This document shows, piece after piece, positions 5,881-5,987 of a stretch of DNA of 5,987 nt. Both the position numbers and the translations under genes were made by a program. The notes below the pieces were generated by a model. That model made no database searches. It was not told the DNA's origin and saw nothing but the letters and a program-made list of their open reading frames with translations. The stretch's first letter is position 1, and each line of letters begins with the position of its first letter. Origin of the DNA: JBFWQM01 sp050249455 (GTDB taxonomy: Bacteria; Pseudomonadota; Alphaproteobacteria; MPNO01; VGEU01); assembly GCA_050249455.1 (NCBI GenBank), contig JBFWQM010000291.1:1-5987 (forward strand), written 5' to 3'.

Positions 5881-5987
5881 ATGAACATCGACCAGACGCG
5901 GCTCTACCGCCTGAGCGTCGTCATCGAGGAGAAGAACCTGTCGGCGGCGGCCCGGCGGCTGGGCCTGACACAGCCCGCGCTGTCGGC
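5881..5987 (+). CDS. LysR-type transcriptional regulator (N-terminal fragment)
   Basis: Only the first 35 codons are in the window. They form the start of a winged helix-turn-helix of the LysR family: a first helix (LYRLSVVIEEKNLS, 8-21) followed by AAARRLGLTQPALS (22-35), which matches the family pattern of AA-x-x-L-x-x-TQPA-S. The ATG at 5881 has AGGAAG (5870-5875) at good spacing. Full members are about 300 residues with a C-terminal ligand-binding domain that senses a pathway compound, so most of this gene lies beyond the right edge. It is transcribed away from the dioxygenase operon, the classic arrangement for a LysR protein controlling its neighbour and itself. Confidence 0.9.
   Translation, partial: MNIDQTRLYRLSVVIEEKNLSAAARRLGLTQPALS

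Overview
The window is strongly GC-rich with heavy G/C at third codon positions. Its genes are Gram-negative in style: a periplasmic binding protein with a Sec signal, 4-base ATGA gene overlaps and a divergent LysR-type regulator. This suggests a high-GC proteobacterium, perhaps an alphaproteobacterium of the rhizobial or rhodospirillal kind. The species cannot be fixed from this stretch.

Layout: almost everything is one gene train on the minus strand, read from right to left. It starts at about 5736 with an NTF2/SnoaL-like protein (5221-5736). A class III (LigB/MhpB-type) extradiol ring-cleavage dioxygenase (4271-5224) and a small single-domain cupin (3912-4274) follow. These three are joined by two ATGA stop/start overlaps, so their translation is probably coupled. 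An 81-base gap with a short G/C hairpin leads into an ABC importer of the Fbp/AfuA type: binding protein (2733-3830), a fused 12-helix permease (924-2702 or from 2690) and an ATPase (1-898) that runs off the left edge. On the plus strand a LysR-type regulator begins at 5881 and runs off the right edge. The 144-base divergent control region (5737-5880) holds an AT-rich island with a perfect 18-bp palindrome, candidate promoters in both directions and a leader hairpin.

Working model (inference): the importer brings in a small, probably anionic, aromatic or catecholic substrate. The dioxygenase opens its ring, and the SnoaL-like protein and cupin act before or after that step. The LysR protein senses the substrate or a product and controls the divergent operon. 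The binding protein belongs to the family that includes ferric-ion binders, but the adjacent-tyrosine iron ligands of FbpA appear to be replaced by a Cys-Gly-Pro stretch, so an organic substrate is more likely than iron. The individual families are all known. What is unusual is their combination, and the substrate is unidentified. No RNA genes, mobile elements or CRISPR arrays were seen.
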